Origin: Gnetum montanum
Taxonomy: Eukaryota; Streptophyta; Gnetopsida; Gnetales; Gnetaceae
Direction of reading: 5' to 3'
NCBI GenBank assembly: GCA_015680685.1
Contig: MNCI01018080.1
Coordinates: 41,611-104,970 of the forward strand
DNA: 63,360 nt
Shown: positions 43,225-56,200 of the stretch, piece by piece
Numbering within the stretch: position 1 is the stretch's first letter
Layout: each line of letters starts with the position of its first letter
Made by a program: the position numbers and the translations under genes
The notes under the pieces: generated by a model
What the model was told of the DNA's origin: nothing
Databases searched by the model: none
Seen by the model: only the letters and a program-made list of their open reading frames with translations

Positions 43225-45830
43225 ATTATGTCCACAATTGTTGTGGAATTTAACTTCAGACCATTCATGGAGTTTGCACTTGCCAACATCTAAGAGTAAC
43301 TCCAAGTCTCTCCTCTTTATCCAACACTATCATGCAGTGATGAATGGTACTTAGAAAAAGTTTATCAATTTTGGAGAAATAAACAAGATTATGCCATAGT
43401 TAAAATTAAGGGAATCAAGGTGTCCTATTTAATGAAAGCAATCATAAAGGCATTGAGCCTTCCAAATATTGGAGAAAATATTGTACAAATCTCCACAAGG
43501 TCTAACACTAATGCAAAGAAGTTATGGTTATAGAGAACTGATAGAACAACAAATAAAGAATATAGTGAATTTTTTGCATAAGTACCTCAAGATTGGGACT
43601 TACCATATTTTTTCCACCAAAAGATTAAATAGGCTTCCACTTATGTTGCAAGAAAAAGCACAATCCTTATGGAAAAATTGCAAGAAAACATGGCTCATCT
43701 ATTCATTTTAGAAATACAAGGAAGGTTTGAAGAGAAGAAGGCAAGGAAACTCATTATGTCATTCCCTTACCTCATAAGAAGACTATGTAAACAAGCTGAA
43801 ATTCTAGGCTATATTAATGATGTCCTATGCAAAGTCTAGAATGCATCCTACACTAAGATGTCAAAGCCAGTGCCTCCTAACAAAGATCAACTAGAGAAGC
43901 CAATAGGCATTGAGGGAGTTGTAAGATACACACCAATTGAAAACATTCTAGCTACAAAATAAGAAAAAGCAGGACCCAATGGATCAACACTAGCTAGTGA
44001 TATACCAAGATCAAGTACTCCACCAACACAACAAGATTATAGACCTTTTATGAGCCATTTACAACAGATTGCAAAAACTCTCAGTTGGGGAAATAGAGAA
44101 GTCTCAAGCATGTACTAGGTCAGAGATAATCTTGTAAGACCTACAATATCAACAAGACCTACTAGTGATCAAATATCATTACAGGTAAGAGATGATGAGG
44201 ATTTGGCACAAAGAATATTAGGGCACACTAAATCCTTCTAAGTTATGATAGAAATAGAAGAAGAAGACATAGTTGTGGTCATGCAACACTAGGATGTAGC
44301 ATGAGTAGCTAAAGTTAATACTAATCATATTAAGGAGTCATTTGATGTTCTGATTATGCCACCAATAGATCTATTTAGAACCAAAGATGTTGAAATAATA
44401 GGTGGAGCCTCCAAGACCCCACAAGAACATGAGGATATTCTAGATTAATTCCTATAAACAAGACAAGTAATGCAGAATCTTTTTGATATCCCTAATGATA
44501 TCACTATAGTGTATTCTAAGCTTATATCAACAAAGGACATGCTAGTAATTGTTGAATCTAAGGCTAAACATGTAGAGAATGAGGTGTAAAGATTGTAAGT
44601 TGAATTGGTAGCATTAAGAGTAGAGAAGCAAGATCCTATACAATATGTAGCACTAGACCAGTTAGACAAATTTAGAACTGAACAAGTAGTCTAGCTAATA
44701 GCCAAACATATTCAAGTGGAAATGAAAAAGAAGAAAACAACATAGAACACTTCAATGGTAGAAGCAGAAATGTATGTCAATGCTAAAGACCTAACTACCT
44801 TAGAGGAAGAACGCAAGAAGATTACTGTAGAGAATATAAGGTTGACAAATAATGAAAAATAAAAGAATTTCTTTGAAGAGAGCATCCATCAACTTAGAGA
44901 GCAATTTGCAAGAGTCAACTAGGACATGTAAAAATTGGCTAGGAAAAGCAAAATCCTATCAAAAGAGAAAGGCCCCATAATTCACCATAAATTAACTATT
45001 GAGATTAATGCATGGCAAAACGAGACCAAGAAACATGAAAGGCTAAAAGAGCATTTTAGAGACCAAGTGGGTATGTATAAACAAGTCAATGAAAAAGAAA
45101 TCTAGATGGCTAAGGCCAAAATTAGTACCATTACAATGTAGACACTTGATTGGTAATCAATCTTGGATGGTCTTGCCCACATCCATCAAGCACAAGTAAA
45201 GAATAAGGACCTATAGATTGAAGATCTTATAGAATACATGGGATTAGCAAATCTTTGAGATGCTAATCTAGCCATGCTCATAGCAGGTAGACCTAGAAAT
45301 GTACTAGATCACCAAGTGGCCACAATGTATGTAATATACAAAAAAGAGTTTATAGATCAAAAAGATGCACAATAAAAACTACATCTTGCAAACTCTAAAA
45401 TTCAAGTAGTTAAGGCTAGCACCAAGAACAAAAGGATGTTACAACAAATCTAGCTTTTGGAATGACCAACTATTGAGAACTGAGAAAAGTGACCAGAGCA
45501 TTTAAGGAAGAACAATGATAGTTCACGACATGGTAAGTGAAAGAAAATAAGATGTTCCCATAGTTTCCTTGCCCATGGGAAGTACCAACTTTAGCAAACA
45601 TCACCGAATTCACTTAGATGGTACATGATTCCAAATCAAAAGAGGAGAAACTTCAAGCATTACTTAACCACTATCAATTCCAATAGTTGTGATGAAGGAG
45701 ACATTGCCACCAATAACATAAGGCTACATCGAGCTTCAAAGTTTTATTTTATTTTGTCTTATTTTGTTGTCATGTGTGTCCATCATGCAATGCACGATAA
45801 GTTTGGTAACATCACTTGAACCATAATGCA
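43225..45830 (+). pseudogene. Post-integrase coiled-coil-like ORF, family C copy 1
   Basis: Conceptual translation of one frame over about 2.6 kb, interrupted by many TAG and TAA codons. The N-terminal part has EWYLEKVYQFWRNKQ (about 43347-43391) and VKIKGIKVSYLMKAI (about 43401-43445). These align with REWYMEETFLFWNNRQ and IKIKDILVSYSMQAI in the other copy. The later part (about 44520-45450) is rich in Lys, Glu, Leu and Gln, with spacing typical of coiled coils. Position after pol is where Athila-type elements carry an extra, env-like ORF, but no signal peptide or membrane span is visible. The function is unknown. Confidence 0.65.
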
Positions 45831-45955
45831 GCAATCGTAGTAGAGTTAATAATGTAAACAAGTCATAGTATTCAAGTTTGTATATGACCCCACAAATTTT
45901 GTAAGGGACTCTATTCTCCTTTTGTATTAACTCAAGGATAAGTTTCTAGTCAATC

Positions 45956-45964
45956 ATGGGGGTA
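45956..45964 (+). other. Polypurine tract, family C copy 1
   Basis: ATGGGGGTA-type run immediately before the LTR start. Confidence 0.7.
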
Positions 45965-46870
45965 TCATAAATTCATTTAAGTTTTTGATGCAACATCGTA
46001 TCTACGATATCATAGCCCTGCTTACATCATCATAAATACAATGTAGTGGATCTTGATCTCCACTATAAATACCAATCCACCATTGTATGTAACGAACAAC
46101 TTTGGTCCAACACTTAGGTAAATTCTTGTAGCTTGTTTTCATGATTTTACACTTAGCAATATAGTGAATGTCTATAGTGTGGTGTTCAATAGTTGTATGA
46201 AATCTTTGTTCGAGTGAATTATTCTTGGGCACAATTCCTAATCGGAAATAAATATTGATATTATTTCCCATCATTGTAGCATTCCACTTCATTTACTTTA
46301 CTTTTATTTAGCTTGTTTTTCTTACTTAGTTTAATTTTATCTTTTAGCATGTTTACTTTTCTTAAGTTATTTCTAGCTCTCAAGTACTTTACTTTTCTAT
46401 TGTTTCTTAGCACGACAGTTTAAGTACATCTAGTTTCAAATGTGTAATGTAATCGTTTGGTAATTACAATAGTGTTATTGCTTAGTTCACCCAATAGCAT
46501 ATTACTTGATAATCCCAGTGACAATTGCATAAGCCTAAAATGTGAACGCTAAACTAGGAATGGATACTTATTACCTATAGGCTATAATAGTCTCTTTACA
46601 TTTACTATACTTAGGCTTAGATCATATTACTTTGTTTCAACCATGTTTACACTTAGCCTTAGTTTGAGCCAATAAAATTAACCTATCATATGCCTCACCA
46701 AGAGTTAAACCGTACAACTTAAACCTCGCTAACTCAAAGTGAGAAGACAATGATAAGTGAGAAGACAAAGTAAACCTCAACTACTAGTGAATCTACATTG
46801 GCCATCCACAAATTACAATCAAGTTGCATGTGTACAATCATGACTTATATGGTGGAGTGTTAGCTCATCA
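45965..46870 (+). mobile_element. 3' LTR, family C copy 1
   Basis: It begins TCATAAATTC (first two bases TC where TG is expected) and ends GCTCATCA. It is about 906 bp long, close to the 907-bp minus-strand LTR. The bases just after it (TTAGTAACATTGATG) loosely resemble the family C primer site, so it may once have served as a 5' LTR of a further copy. Confidence 0.75.
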
Positions 46871-47438
46871 GTTAGTAACATTGATGTTGGGATTCCCAAT
46901 GAGATGTTCCCCAATACGACTTTGCATGGCCTATATTTCAACCCTAGTGAGTAAATATTCTATGAGCTTGGCTTATTTAAATGAGATGAGCTAAATGGAT
47001 TACTTTGGATTGGATAGGAAAGATCCTAGGCCATTGGCTACCTCATATTTAGCCATTCTTCTTAGCTCATTCTTAGGCAACACAATGCTTAGCTTACTTT
47101 TTGCACATGTGAATTTATAATCATGTTGTGTCATTGGTGTTGTAAGTGCTTGAGCTTCCTACATTTCCATCAACTTATGGACCTGAGAGCACCAAAAAAT
47201 ATTATAAGTGTTGGAAAGGACTTATAGGCTACTAGGTGCTTAAGTTTAAGACATTATAAATCATATTGATCCTCCTTCTAGAACCAAAAATGTTCTTTAC
47301 ACTTTTATAAGCACACCTCTATGAACTAAGTATTGAGACACTTAACATGCAATCGTAAATAGTCTTCATATTGATATAGCCCTTGATAAATCAATGATTA
47401 TGAAACAAAGGGGCATTAATCCTCTAGTCAAATATGGA
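46871..47438. other. Spacer without recognised feature
   Basis: About 570 bp between two family C LTRs of opposite orientation. I see no ORF or repeat that I can assign, apart from the possible primer-site remnant at its left end. Confidence 0.5.
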
Positions 47439-47443
47439 CTTAG

Positions 47444-48350
47444 TGATGAGCAGTTGAGGTACCCCTATGTCCAACCATATGAATCATGAAGCATTCACAT
47501 GTGATCTGGTCAAATTTTGTGAACTCTATGTCTTCTAGCACACTAGCCTTCTACAAAGTGAAATTTTCCCTAATAGTCATTCGTTGTCTTCTCAATTACA
47601 TTGTCATACATAAAGGTATGGTTAAGTGTAATCAAGGCATATGATTTTTATTATTTTATGTGTTATGCTTCTAGTGCTTTAAAGTAGAGAAATGAAGTAA
47701 TTTAATACCTAATTTAATTTAACTAATTAACTAATCTCTAACTAGTCATAAAATAAGCATCCAATCCCACTTTTCGTACACATCCTAAACCCACGTATCT
47801 GCTATTGGGATTACCAAGCAATATGCTCTTGGGTGAACTAAGTAATATCATTGCTAGGATTACCAAGCGAATACATGTTTATGCTCGAAGCTATCATACT
47901 TATTTGTTTAATCTATTTAGCTTAATTAATTAACTAATAACTTGAAGTCTAATTTAGCTTAATTAATTACATAATTAATGAAAATAATAAATACATAAAT
48001 AAATCATTAATCTATTCCAAGTACTGCAAGGTTGATCAAAAGGATCATATTTATTATTATTCATAGTAGTGTGTGTAGGTATAACAATGCTTGAATAAAG
48101 ATTCATACACTTTCTGACTCCTACTGTGGGCACTCAAAGAAATATTCTAACCTCTAAATGATAAAACTACAAGAGCTCTACTACACAGTTGGTGAGCAAG
48201 TATTTATAGACTTTATTAAAGAGCTACATTGATAGGGCCCCATAGATGCAGCAAATGCTACATCAACATGGCCTTGTCGATAGAGCAACATCACGTAGAT
48301 GAGGCCAGATTAACAAGGGCCTATGAACATGACACAACGATGATTTATCA
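47444..48350 (-). mobile_element. 3' LTR of the complete family C element
   Basis: On the minus strand it runs from TGATAAATCATCG to CTGCTCATCA. The tract of Cs just to its right (48351-48357) is the polypurine tract in reverse. Confidence 0.85.
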
Positions 48351-48360
48351 GACCCCCACA
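48351..48360 (-). other. Polypurine tract of the complete family C element
   Basis: Minus-strand reading TGTGGGGGTC, immediately upstream of the 3' LTR. Confidence 0.75.
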
Positions 48361-48559
48361 ACTAACTGAAAGCTCATCCTCAAGTTCCTTTGCAAAATTG
48401 AGAAGGTATGGGATTATTGACTAACCCTTGACATAACAAAATAACTTGACAAAACTAAGTACCCAAGTGTACAAATCAACATCATTACAAAAAATTATGA
48501 TGTTCATGACACAAAATTAAACACCATGAAATGATAACTCAAAACTAGATAGCACATCC

Positions 48560-51460
48560 TCTAATGGCATGAAGGCTGTTGAGAAGATAAAATAGTCCTA
48601 GGCAACAGAGGTTCTTGAGGTTCTAAAGAAACTTCGCAAGCTTCAAGCATGTCTAGTGGTTGAGGTGACTATGGTTGTCCTACTGTAGCTACAACCTCTA
48701 GTGGAAGGTGAAAGGTATCCATTAATTCCTTCATCCTATCCTCCTTGCTATGGGGATCATTTATAGTTCACACAGCATCACCAGTGTGGGCTAAAATGGG
48801 GATATCCCATGGACAAGGCATCACTGGGAACAACTCCTTAACGTTGACAAACCAAGCAATAAATTATTTGTGTTCAACAATGAACACCTTTACTACATTT
48901 TGTAGCTCATAGTAGTCATTCATCCTTTTGGCCAGGTTCTTGGCAATAGATCTTTGATTAGTGTATTTATCCTTGAGAACTTTGAGTTTAGCATCTACCA
49001 TTGCAAGCTTTTGCTTGGTGTCCTTGTGATGCTTGAACTTGGCATTGTATAACAAGTACAAGCTAGCCACTTGCTTCTCTAGTTTTGATCATGGCCATCC
49101 TATAGTCAACATAGCCAAATTTGCATATCAAAGATTAGCAAGCTCCATGTATTCTATCATCTCCTTAATCTGCAACTCTTTTATGTAAATTTCCATGAAT
49201 TTTTGCGTTATTGTATGCATCTATCCCATCAATGATAAGTTGAAAAACTTCCCTCCCTTGTTGGAGTTATTGGAGGGTATTATTTACATTTCCCTTTACC
49301 AACTAGATGTGCTTTTCATTAACTTCTTTTTGTAGACTAACCTAATCTCTACAATGATCTTTGACTTTCAAACTTAAGAGCCTTTGATTTCTAGGTGGCT
49401 ACCCCTATTATAGTTTTCTTGTAAAGGGCATGGACCTCCTCCATGGAGAGGTTTCTATTTTAAGCTACCAATCTCCTTAGCTATGTGTTTGCTCTAGCTA
49501 GTTACTCTTGCTATTCATGGATCAAGTCAGTCAATTGCTATTTATAATCATCAACATTTTGTAGACAATGGTTCTTTGTAATCAATTGTATTCTCATGGT
49601 GGGTTAGATCCAAGGCCTTCTGAATTTTGTGCTAGGTAGCCTTTGCCAAGGATTGGTAGAACATTTCCATCTCCATCGCATCCTCAACTTCTTTCAGTCT
49701 AGTGTGAAGTTGTTCAAGAGCTTTATCTCTTGTCAATGCTGGGTTGAGAAATGCAGGTTTGGAAATTTTGGCTCTTAATTTAGTAACTTCAGTAGCCAAG
49801 CATTTTTTCAACTCCTTGGCTATTTTGAACTACCTTTCTAAGATAATGTTTTTGCCTCTTACCTCTAGCAACTTTGACTAGGTTGTAGTAATATTATCCA
49901 GAAGATCAAAGACATCCAAAAGTGGTTACTTGGTTCCCACCAGTTGGTCTAATAGTTCTTCATGTTGTGATGCACTTAATCTACCACTTATGATCAATGT
50001 AGACATTTGCACATCTTTGAATGTAGTGATGTCTAGTACAGATTTCACAGGTGCATTAAGTGTTTCAGTAATTTTGTCAACAACCACCTTTACTATTGTC
50101 TCTTGCCCTTGGTGTTGCATCACCAGTATTGTTTCCCCCTTGTCTTCCTCCAAGTGCATCAAGAAGGTTGTGACATTTCAAAAAATGTTTGGGTGTGATT
50201 TCTATTCTACAAGAGATATCATGACCTCTCTAGCACTAGGATTCAACCTCACAGAAAACTATGTTCATTGGGCTGAGAAAATGAATCCACCTCATCAAGC
50301 TAACTATTTCAGCTACCTCATTTAGGTGGCTTATCACTAGTTGGTACATAGATGGATCCCCACCATGTATGCCTACTCATTACTCTTGTTCACTTAAGAG
50401 CCATTCTCAGTATTTGTGTAACCGTTGGACTATTGCAGCAACATTTGACATAGTTGTTTGAGTGGTTGGTGGAGGTGGTGGATGCTACTCCTCTTCTTAA
50501 ATGGTTGTTGCAAGTGTTTTATCTTTCATCATCTCTACCCAATTAGTGGTTGAAGCATGCATGATAGCATCATTGATATAATGGACTATCCCTTTCCTCT
50601 GATAGAGTTTTCTAATGAGGCATGGGAAGGGGAGTACCTTCCTTCCATGTTCATTCTCTTTAAACTACTTTTCTATCTTTAGATAGATCAGTTATGGAAG
50701 GTTAAAAGGGAATCTCCCACTAAGAGTAATGCATACATAGGCAAAAAAGGCAGTGATCTTGCTGGGCCTCACCATGGGGTTTAGGTGAAAGGCCACAATA
50801 TTTTAGTAAATTCTTTATGCTGGTGTGAGTGCATCATACTCCTTGTGGTTGACACCATAGCACTGTTGAAATCTTTTTGATGTTGAGGTTTGCCTACATT
50901 GGAATCTCAGTGAGATTTACCCCATTTTTTGCCAACCCAAGCACTTCAACAATGGCCTGCATTGAGTAGGACACTAAGATGTCCTTGATTTTGATCGTTG
51001 AACCAAACTGCCTATTGTTCCAAAATAAGAATGTCTCTTCCATGTACCACTCCCTAGTGGAAGTGGTAATTGGCCACATGGGAGAGCCCTTTAGTTGGTC
51101 TTGTACTTCTTTAGGTGCTTTCTCCAAGAAAGAGCCAAAGTTTAACTCTTGGAACACTATTTTTTAAATCTTTCTTGATCTAATTTGATTTAGGTAGGTG
51201 TCTATCAAGGTCACCTCAAGGTTTACTTGCTAAGCAGGTGCCTCATCTTGGTGGAAATGTTCTGTTGCTGCTACTGGTTCTGGAATCTGATGAATAGATT
51301 TCACCTCAACCTCTTCTTTAAGAGGACCTATGGCATGGGTTTCAAGTGGTTCTTCTTGGGCTTGTTCTTGGCCCCTTCCCATTCTAGGTCATTTCTCTCT
51401 TGGTTGAGATTGTCCTCCTTCTTATGTGTATTTGCCTTTTGGTGCCATATGTGGTCACAA
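48560..51460 (-). pseudogene. Post-integrase coiled-coil-like ORF, family C copy 2
   Basis: Open pieces in the minus strand include MFQELNFGSFLEK with REWYMEETFLFWNNRQ (51157-50894), an acidic middle part with MMHLEEDKGETILVMQHQ (50162-49926) and a Lys/Leu/Gln-rich segment MASLYLLYNAKFKHHKD (49070-48864) with coiled-coil-like spacing. The same parts occur in the same order in the plus-strand copy at 43225-45830. Conservation of order and motifs across two diverged copies shows this was a real gene of the family. There is no hydrophobic anchor to support an envelope function. An aphid-transmission-like or structural coiled-coil role are alternatives I cannot test. Confidence 0.65.
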
Positions 51461-52940
51461 CACAATAGTGGATTAGTAGATATAATGTGTAACTTCAAAT
51501 TTTTGAATACCATATCTTTTTAATTGATTATACTTTGGCTAAGGTTAGACCATGGTAGATTGATTATTTTATTAATTATTTATTGTAAATGTCACTGAAG
51601 CTTGTTGGAAAGGTTTAACTTTTGTAATTTGGTGTTTAAATGTTGATTTCTTAGTTAAACCTTTGTGGGGGTTAGAAAAATGGCAAAACAAATTTCTAAC
51701 AAAAATGGCACATCCATAAAGAAAAGAAAAGAGAAGTAGGAGGTCAGAGAGGGCCTTAGTTAGAGGGGACCTTCAGACATGGGTAACATGTATTTCTAGT
51801 CTCATAACCAGTGCTTGTAGCCTGTTTATTTGTCTAAGGGATGTGCTTTGAATTCTCATCATATTTTTTTCTTTTTTTTTTGGTTTATTTTATTTTATTT
51901 TATATTTTTGGATGGGAACCACACCGTGCAAAGAGTTTATTTAACTTCTTGTTATTAGTCTATACAGAATGGTAAGAAGACTACAAAAATACTCAAGCAC
52001 CCAAGTAAGTAGAAGAGTACAAAGAGTATTGAGTTTCCTTGAAGTCACACCCTGTGCAAACCTTTGAATCTTTCACAATTCTGGAAATTACCAAGGTCAT
52101 ATATTTATTAAAATTTTATTTAATAAAAGGGACCTTAAACTTTCAAAATAGGAAAACCATAGATTTTATGAATGGGTGGATGTTGTGGACTCACTGCCTA
52201 TTCCATGAAATAAAAACCATGTCTTAGCCATCAGTACAAAAATTCAAAAATAGAAACTAGACATTAGCAAAAAAAACATTAAGCACAAACCACTATTAAC
52301 AACAGCTATAGCACCACTATGTCCAGTTGGCATAAAACACATTTATTAAGAAGAATTATAATATCACACTAAAATAAAGTAAAATATAGAAGAAAGTGTA
52401 AAATATTCAAAAAAAAATTCAAATGTACTAATGATGGTGTAAAATAAGAAAAAATTTGAAAGTCAAAAAGGTGTAAAATAAACAATTTGCAAAGAAAAAA
52501 ATGTGTAAAAAAAAATAGAAAAACTAAGAAGCCACATATATCATTAGTATGGATGGCCATCTCCCCCACGACTAAGTTAGAAGGAGGAAATTCAAAACAT
52601 TGAGCACAGTTGCCCATCCATTGAGGTATTTATTACACCAGCTTGCTTTGGCTCATGGAAATGCTTCATTTATTAGATGTTGATCAACTGCTTCTTGTTT
52701 GGCCTCTCAGGCTTGTATATGATCATGGCCTTAGAAGGCCCCTTCCACAACATTTGGAATTTGGTTTTTTAAGGTACGTGTGTCAGATTCTAGTAAAGAA
52801 CCTCATCTCCTAGTTGAAATTTCACTTTTCATAGTCTAAGATCATGTTGTTGTTTATTGAATGCCTTGTGCACTTCATTCAAATATAGGGCCACTAATCA
52901 ATTTTTGTCTAGTACATTTAGGTTGATCAATATTTCTTTT
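51461..52940 (-). other. Spacer between integrase and the post-integrase ORF
   Basis: AT-rich stretch of about 1.5 kb with no supported gene. It contains the GGGGGAGATGGCCATCCATA block (about 52549-52568, reverse strand) that also follows integrase in family B. Confidence 0.5.
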
Positions 52941-53900
52941 TATGCTAGACTTAGGTCAAGATCTAGGTAATAGGCTATTGAGAGTGTATTGAGCTTAAAT
53001 TAAATTGGGAACATTTGAAGGTTTTCATACACCAGCTCATAGGGAGAGTATCCAATAGGGAGTTTCTATGTTGAGTGGTAGGTTCAAAGGACATCATTGA
53101 TTTTTGTGCTCCAATCTCTCCTATATTTGCTAATAGTTCTTGTTAGAATCTTTGTGATATCCTTGTTAGTCACCTTTGTTTGTTCATTGGCTTGGGGGTG
53201 ATAAGGTGTTGTTAATTTATGTTTAACCCCTATATGTTACATGAGTTTTCAAAAAGTGGCACTTGTAAAATGGGTTCTATTGTTAGAAATTAGTGCATGT
53301 GGCACCCCAAACCTATTCACAACATTTTGTTGCACAAATCAAGCAACAATGGATGATGTATAGTTGGTGACAACTGTTGCTTCTACCCATTTGGTACAGT
53401 AGTCAATGGCAACAATTATATATGCCTTCCTATTAGACATGGATGCGATGGGATCCATGAAGTCTATGCTCCATATATCAAAGGGTCCTAGTGGTTGATT
53501 CCACTATTAAGAACCCTCCATGCATGTGGTCATCTCACCATCTTATTGATAGTGCTCATAGGATCAAACAAATTGGTGGGCATCCCTAAAGATTGTGGGC
53601 CAATAGTATCCTACCATCAAGATTTTTATGGTTGTGCATCTCCTAGCATAATGGCCTCCACAAGGGCTTTCATGAGCATACTAGAAAACACGCAATTAAT
53701 CTACATCAAGTACATACCAAATAACCAAGCCATTGGTACACACCTTGTAAAGGTATCCATTGATTTTCATGAAGTGCATAGCTCAATGAAGAAACAATTG
53801 TTTCTTCTTGTGGTCCAGATCTTGTGGCATCTCTTAAGTGAGAAGATAAGTGAGGATCCTATCATACCATTTTGGTTCTATAGGCATTTGTTCATTTATT
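52941..53900 (-). pseudogene. Integrase remnant, complete family C element
   Basis: Minus-strand translation shows WSIDFMDPIASMSN (about 53474-53430), ALISNNRTHF (about 53300-53270) and TTPYHPQANEQTKVTN (about 53217-53165). The second catalytic Asp is Asn, and the third acidic position is Lys, as in family B. The zinc-binding half is poorly preserved. Several TAG stops interrupt the frame. An open frame on the opposite strand (53495-53908) is a shadow. Confidence 0.8.
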
Positions 53901-54039
53901 ACATTTGAAAAGAAGAGTTCATTAAGAAATAGATTAAATAATGAACTTTTCTCCTCTTTATTATCCCAACACAACCAAGACAAGTGATCAACAATCACAT
54001 TCTCAATTCCCTTCTAATCTACCATTATAAGATCAAATT

Positions 54040-55190
54040 TCTATAAGATCACTAGCCATTGTATGACACAAGGGCTCACCATTGGTTTGTTCATGAGGAA
54101 GCGAATGACATTGTGATCAATGTGCACAAACATAGTGCCTGAACTTTTCTAGAGCATACACCACCACCATTAGTTCTTTCTTCATTGTGATGTAATTTAG
54201 TTATGTACCCACAATGCTTTGACTTGTGTAGTGGATGTAATATGGACATTTCTTATTATTCAACTATGTAAGCATGGCTCCCAAGGCATAGTTAGATGCA
54301 TCTATCATGATATGAAATGATCTGGACTAGTCAGGTTCTAGTAGAATTAGAGTCTCTACAAGCTTCTACTTGAGGCTCTAGAATGCATTTTCACATTCCT
54401 TGTTCTAGATGAAGGGGGCATCTTTATTTGTCATCTTGATCAACAATTTCGTAATCTTAGAGAAATTCTCTATGAATCATCAGTAGTAGCTAGTGTGTCC
54501 ATGAAATGACTAAACATCTTTTACAGTTTCTGGTTGATGGATAATTCCTTGGATGATCCTTATCTTTTTGGGGTCTACCTCGATCCATTTTTGTGAAATT
54601 CTATGCTCCAATATAATGCCTTCTTGGACTATGAGATGGCTCTTTTGCCAACTGAGCTACAAATTTTTTTCCATGCATATTTTTAGTACTTGCTCAAGGG
54701 GGTCTAATGCTGGATCGAATGTAGCACCATAAGTGGAGAAGTCATCCATGAAGACTTCCACTTTGCCTCTTATTTGCTATTGAAAGATGCTTAAGACCAG
54801 GTGTTAAAAAGTGATAGGAGAATTACATAAACCAAAAGGCATCTTGTGATATCCAAAGGTCCCCTAGGGACTTGTGAATGTTGTTTTGGCCTGATCTTTT
54901 GGTGTAATTTGGATTTGGTTATAACCACTATAACCATCCAAAAAATTGTAATAACAATGCTTAGATATGGTTTTCAACACCTAATTAACAAATGGAAATG
55001 AAAAATGATCTTTGAACATTGCCATGTTTAACAGCCTGAAGTTGATACAAACCTGCCATTTTCCACCTCTCTTTGGTACTATCACAAGTGGGATAACCCA
55101 CTTGCTATCTGCAATGGGGTAAATGAACCATACCTTAAGGAGTTGCTCAATCTCCTCTTTGAAAATTTTCTTTAATTTTGGATTCAACTA
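54040..55190 (-). pseudogene. Reverse transcriptase and RNase H remnant, complete family C element
   Basis: Starting at 55187 the minus strand reads KEEIEQLLKVWFIYPIADS then KWVIPLVIVPKRGGKW, followed by FLDGYSGYNQI (about 54942-54910), MPFGLCN (about 54845-54820) and FMDD, the catalytic box, at 54752-54741. RNase H shows MIDASNYALGAMLT near 54310-54270. Frames are broken by stops, many TAG. Confidence 0.85.
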
Positions 55191-55739
55191 CCATTGTAGT
55201 TATCTATGTGGCTTCATGGATGGATTAATGTAAATGTGATGTTGGCATATGTATGGATCAATTCCAGTGAGTTCAAGATATGACGATGCAAAGGTTGTTG
55301 GCCATTTTTTGACCACTTTCAATAGTTTTTCTTTCTAATTAGGAGAAAGTTTGGCATTAAGTATGACTAGCTTGCCATCTTTTAAGAATGCATATTCCAA
55401 GCTAACAGGTAGAGTTTTCAACTCTATAGACTCTTGAAATTTTTAGGGATCTCCAACTCTCCCCAATTGGTATCAACATTTTCATCATCAGAGAGTTGGT
55501 GATGAAGTTGCTCTAGTTCATTCATGCCTACAACATATGTACATGTCAAGCTCTCAGTAGATTCCATACACATTATGCTACTATTAGAATTAGTGGTCAA
55601 CCATTAGGTGCCCTCTTATTTTGTGGCTATTGCGTATAGGCACCTTTAAATATCTGCTTCTTGTGCACACTACTTTCATGTAGAAATAGATGCTTATTTC
55701 ATAAACCAGAGTTTCTGCACATAATTGCACCCTGTATCA

Positions 55740-56200
55740 CTATACACGATGCATGGAACTCATCTCTTCTCCATCTTTCCAAATGCATTTTCTTTAGATA
55801 TTTCTAAAGAAAGATCTCTGATGTCCATTCTTGCATCTATAGTGTTTAACCATGTCCTTTCCATAATGATTGGGAAGTCCTCCTTATAGTTCTCAACCTT
55901 AATTACTAGGAAATCAACAGGATAAGACCACCCATAGATAGTGGTCACAATGTCTTTAACTAGTCCTAATGAAATAATAATGGACTAGTCCACCAATTCT
56001 AGTCTTATATTACTCTTCTTGAGAGGTGGCAAGTTCCAGGCAGTACACATCTCATAAGAAATCAAGTTCACACTGGAACCTAAATTAAGAAGGGCTTTAC
56101 ATGGTTCATTCCTAGAAATCTATAAATAGATAATATGACTTCCAGGATCAGCTAATTTCCTAAGAAGATTGTCAACCTGGATCTAATTAGATATAGTATG
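55740..56200 (-). pseudogene. Protease remnant, complete family C element
   Basis: The active-site segment reads ALLNLGSSVNLIS (about 56097-56059): the catalytic Asp has become Asn, so it would be inactive. FPIIMERTWLNTIDARMDIR follows (about 55888-55830), matching the FPIIMGKTWLSTIDAKMGIR of family B. Confidence 0.75.

Larger units (their letters stand above)
43111..46870 (+). mobile_element. 3' part of a Ty3-type element, family C
   Basis: Contains the long post-integrase ORF and a 3' LTR, but gag and pol are absent because the Penelope fragment or a rearrangement cuts it at about 43110. The ORF and LTR correspond to those of the complete minus-strand element at 47439-59775, though well diverged. 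Confidence 0.8.

Noticed and set aside
49930-50325. 131-codon plus-strand ORF
   Set aside because: Antisense to the post-integrase ORF, which is supported by the second copy.
53495-53908. 137-codon plus-strand ORF within the family C integrase
   Set aside because: It is antisense to the recognisable integrase and has no counterpart in family B.
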